Shown here: positions 5,436 to 6,878 of the stretch, piece after piece
How the letters are laid out: the number at the start of each line of letters is the position of its first letter
How positions within the stretch are numbered: the stretch's first letter is position 1
DNA from: an uncultured Clostridia bacterium
Lineage (GTDB): Bacteria > Bacillota > Clostridia > Oscillospirales > Acutalibacteraceae
Direction: 5' to 3'
DNA length: 6,878 nucleotides
Assembly (NCBI GenBank): GCA_946497265.1
Contig: CAMMKL010000116.1
Span: 1 to 6,878 of the forward strand
The notes under the pieces: generated by a model
The model's database searches: none
What the model was told of the DNA's origin: nothing
Seen by the model: only the letters and a program-made list of their open reading frames with translations
Translations under genes and position numbers: made by a program

Positions 5436-6427
5436 CAGCCGATCCTCCCCTCGTCCATCCATTTTGCCAATTCCCTGGCATAATAGGTGATTAAAATACC
5501 GGCGCCCGCACGGAAAATACTCGCCGCCGTTTCACAAACAATTGCCGCCTCATCCATCAGCCCTGCTTTGGCTGCGGTTTTTATCATGGCGTATTCCCCA
5601 CTGACGCTGTAGGCCGCGCAGGGTACATCGAAAGCGCTGGATACTTCATGGATCACGTCAAGGTAAGAAAGGGCTGGTTTTACCATAATGAGGTCGGCCC
5701 CCTGTTCAATGTCCAGCGCCGCCTCTTTGACGGCTTCCCGGCGGTTGTGGTAATCCATTTGATACGCCTTACGGTCTCCAAAGGACGGGGCGGAGCCTGC
5801 CGCTTCCCGAAACGGACCGTAAAAAGCGGAGGCGTATTTCACCGCATAGGAAAGAATTGGAGTATCTGCGTATCCGTTTTCGTCCAGGGTGTTGCGTATC
5901 GATAGGACACGCCCATCCATCATATCGGAAGGAGCGACCATATCGGCCCCCGCTTGTACATGGGAAAGGGCCGTGCGGGCAAGCAGAGGCAGCGTTTTGT
6001 CATTATCCACCGTTTGCCCTTTGAGCACGCCGCAATGCCCATGGGAGGTATACTCGCATAAACAGACGTCGGTGATGCAGTAAAGCTCCGGGAACTCTTT
6101 CTTGATAACGCGGAGCGCTTGCTGCACGGCTCCGGTTCCCTTCCAGGCTCCGCTGCCGAGTTCGTCCTTTTCCGCGGGAATCCCAAACAGCAGGATGCTG
6201 TTTATCCCCGCCCGGCACAATTCCTCCAGAATATATGGTAAGGTGTCCGGGCTATAGCGGAACTGGCCGGGCAGGGATGGGATTTCCTCTTTTATCTTGC
6301 TCCCCTCGCGGACAAATAACGGATAAACCAGGGCGTTTTTGGAAACCCTGGTTTCCCGTACCATTGCCCGCAGGGATGGGGTTCCGCGCAACCGGCGCGG
6401 CCGCGTGAACATATCCATATCAATCAT
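5435..6427 (-). CDS. hemB: Delta-aminolevulinic acid dehydratase (porphobilinogen synthase)
   Basis: HemB condenses two 5-aminolevulinates to porphobilinogen as a cytoplasmic octamer. At 330 residues it has the normal length. The opening TRPRRLRGTPSLRAMVRET (8-26) is diagnostic. The zinc-site motif DVCLCEYTSHGHCG (120-133) keeps all three cysteines (122, 124, 132), so this is a zinc-dependent enzyme. The two active-site lysines are K197 in SYAVKYASAFYGPFR and K250 in MVKPALSYLD; K250 forms the Schiff base. APSDMMDGRV (165-174) is also conserved. The reading frame opens with an ATG at 6427, overlapping the hemD stop by eight bases. ATGs at 6418 and 6412 are alternatives, because AAGGAG lies only one base before the first and ten before the second; an additional AAGGA six bases before 6427 keeps that start plausible. 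Function is secure; the start is uncertain by three to five residues. Confidence 0.96.
   Translation of the reverse strand: MIDMDMFTRPRRLRGTPSLRAMVRETRVSKNALVYPLFVREGSKIKEEIPSLPGQFRYSPDTLPYILEELCRAGINSILLFGIPAEKDELGSGAWKGTGAVQQALRVIKKEFPELYCITDVCLCEYTSHGHCGVLKGQTVDNDKTLPLLARTALSHVQAGADMVAPSDMMDGRVLSIRNTLDENGYADTPILSYAVKYASAFYGPFREAAGSAPSFGDRKAYQMDYHNRREAVKEAALDIEQGADLIMVKPALSYLDVIHEVSSAFDVPCAAYSVSGEYAMIKTAAKAGLMDEAAIVCETAASIFRAGAGILITYYARELAKWMDEGRIG
5444..5450 (-). promoter_or_regulatory. Ribosome binding site of hemL inside the hemB end
   Basis: The minus strand reads GGGGAGG, 8 bases before the ATG at 5435. It fixes the hemL start there and lies in the last codons of hemB, so ribosomes ending hemB can restart at the TGATG junction. 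Confidence 0.75.
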
Positions 6428-6878
6428 ACTCCTTCCTTTTCAAGCAGTCCACCATGCTTTCAAGGGTCGCTTCTTTCGAAACCAACGTTTGCATCCCATA
6501 GGCGCGCGCCTGCTTTGCCGTCTGTTCGCCGATACACAATGCTTGTATGCCGCTGTAATCCAACGCGCCCATGCCCTTTACAAAGCTGTGTACCGTGGAT
6601 GCGCTGGTAAACGCTACATAAGTATTTTCCTGTTCCAAGAGTGCCCTCGCCTCCGTGGTCTCGGGAACGGCATATATCGTCCGATACACAGGGATATCGT
6701 CGTAAGCCACCCCAACTGCCGCAAGCTCCTGTGTCAGCGCGGGGGAAGCCTCCTGTGCGCGGGGGATCAGCACTCTGGTGCCTGCGGGTACCAAAGGGGC
6801 CAGCCCGGCTCCCAGTGCCGCGGCGTGATAACTTAACGGCACATAGTCGGCACAAATCCCTTGCTGCAACAGCGCGGT
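6420..6878 (-). CDS. hemD: Uroporphyrinogen-III synthase, C-terminal part
   Basis: The C-terminal 152 residues of HemD, which closes hydroxymethylbilane with inversion of ring D to give uroporphyrinogen III. The frame stays open to the right edge, so the gene is cut by the window, and the TTG at 6869 is not a real start. The family is recognisable from GICADYVPLSYHAAAL near the edge, RVLIPRAQEASPALTQEL, VYRTIY, YVAFTSASTVHSFV and the C-terminal LCIGEQTAKQARAYGM, the usual glycine-rich element. HemD sequences diverge strongly, so the operon setting (hemB and hemL directly downstream) adds weight. In many Clostridia HemD is fused behind a CobA uroporphyrinogen methyltransferase; whether that holds here cannot be seen. 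It ends eight bases inside the hemB frame, and its last codons (KRKEYD) carry the hemB ribosome site. Confidence 0.92.
   Translation of the reverse strand, partial: TALLQQGICADYVPLSYHAAALGAGLAPLVPAGTRVLIPRAQEASPALTQELAAVGVAYDDIPVYRTIYAVPETTEARALLEQENTYVAFTSASTVHSFVKGMGALDYSGIQALCIGEQTAKQARAYGMQTLVSKEATLESMVDCLKRKEYD

Noticed and set aside
5436..5462. Upstream in-frame ATG for HemL
   Set aside because: It would overlap hemB by 28 bases. The GGGGAGG site and the TGATG junction point to 5435, which also gives the normal HemL N-terminus.
6867..6878. TTG start for hemD at 6869
   Set aside because: The frame stays open to the window edge and the visible part is only the C-terminal half of HemD, so the real start lies outside.
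1..6878. Mobile elements, CRISPR arrays, tRNA or rRNA genes, defence or toxin-antitoxin systems
   Set aside because: I looked on both strands and saw no transposase motifs, regularly spaced repeats, cloverleaf sequences, rRNA segments or gene pairs typical of such systems.

Overview
The window looks like chromosomal DNA from a spore-forming member of the Clostridia. Three things suggest this. The AT-rich spacers carry strong Shine-Dalgarno sites. One protein has the C-terminal jelly-roll type domain known from clostridial and Bacillus exosporium proteins. A C5-type tetrapyrrole operon is packed with overlapping genes. By eye the coding DNA is near 50% GC, so an Oscillospiraceae-like lineage is plausible, but this is inference.

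Layout. (1) Bases 1-671, minus strand: the N-terminal 220-odd residues of the single-strand exonuclease RecJ, running off the left edge, with a good sigma-A type promoter at 699-727. (2) 672-985: a spacer with that promoter, a very short translated-looking element and a strong hairpin terminator. (3) 986-2788, minus strand: a 600-residue membrane-anchored MutS homologue with a complete ATPase domain. (4) 2789-3162: a 374-base spacer between divergent genes, rich in overlapping inverted repeats. (5) 3163-3612, plus strand: a 149-residue BclA C-terminal-domain-like protein, the only plus-strand gene. (6) 3613-3780: a short spacer between convergent genes with a weak hairpin. (7) 3781-6878, minus strand: four overlapping genes transcribed hemD (partial) > hemB > hemL > cbiX-like.

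How the genes work together. HemL makes 5-aminolevulinate from glutamate-1-semialdehyde. HemB condenses two 5-aminolevulinates to porphobilinogen. HemD closes the hydroxymethylbilane ring to uroporphyrinogen III. The CbiX-like chelatase puts cobalt or iron into sirohydrochlorin, which is made from uroporphyrinogen III. The visible end of the operon therefore points to the corrinoid or siroheme branch. The first steps (hemA, hemC and possibly a cobA part) are expected beyond the right edge.

No mobile element, CRISPR array, tRNA or rRNA is visible, and I see no clear undescribed multi-gene system. The most open points are the membrane-bound MutS homologue, the dyad cluster in the 2789-3162 spacer, and the tiny minus-strand reading frames with strong ribosome sites in the spacers.
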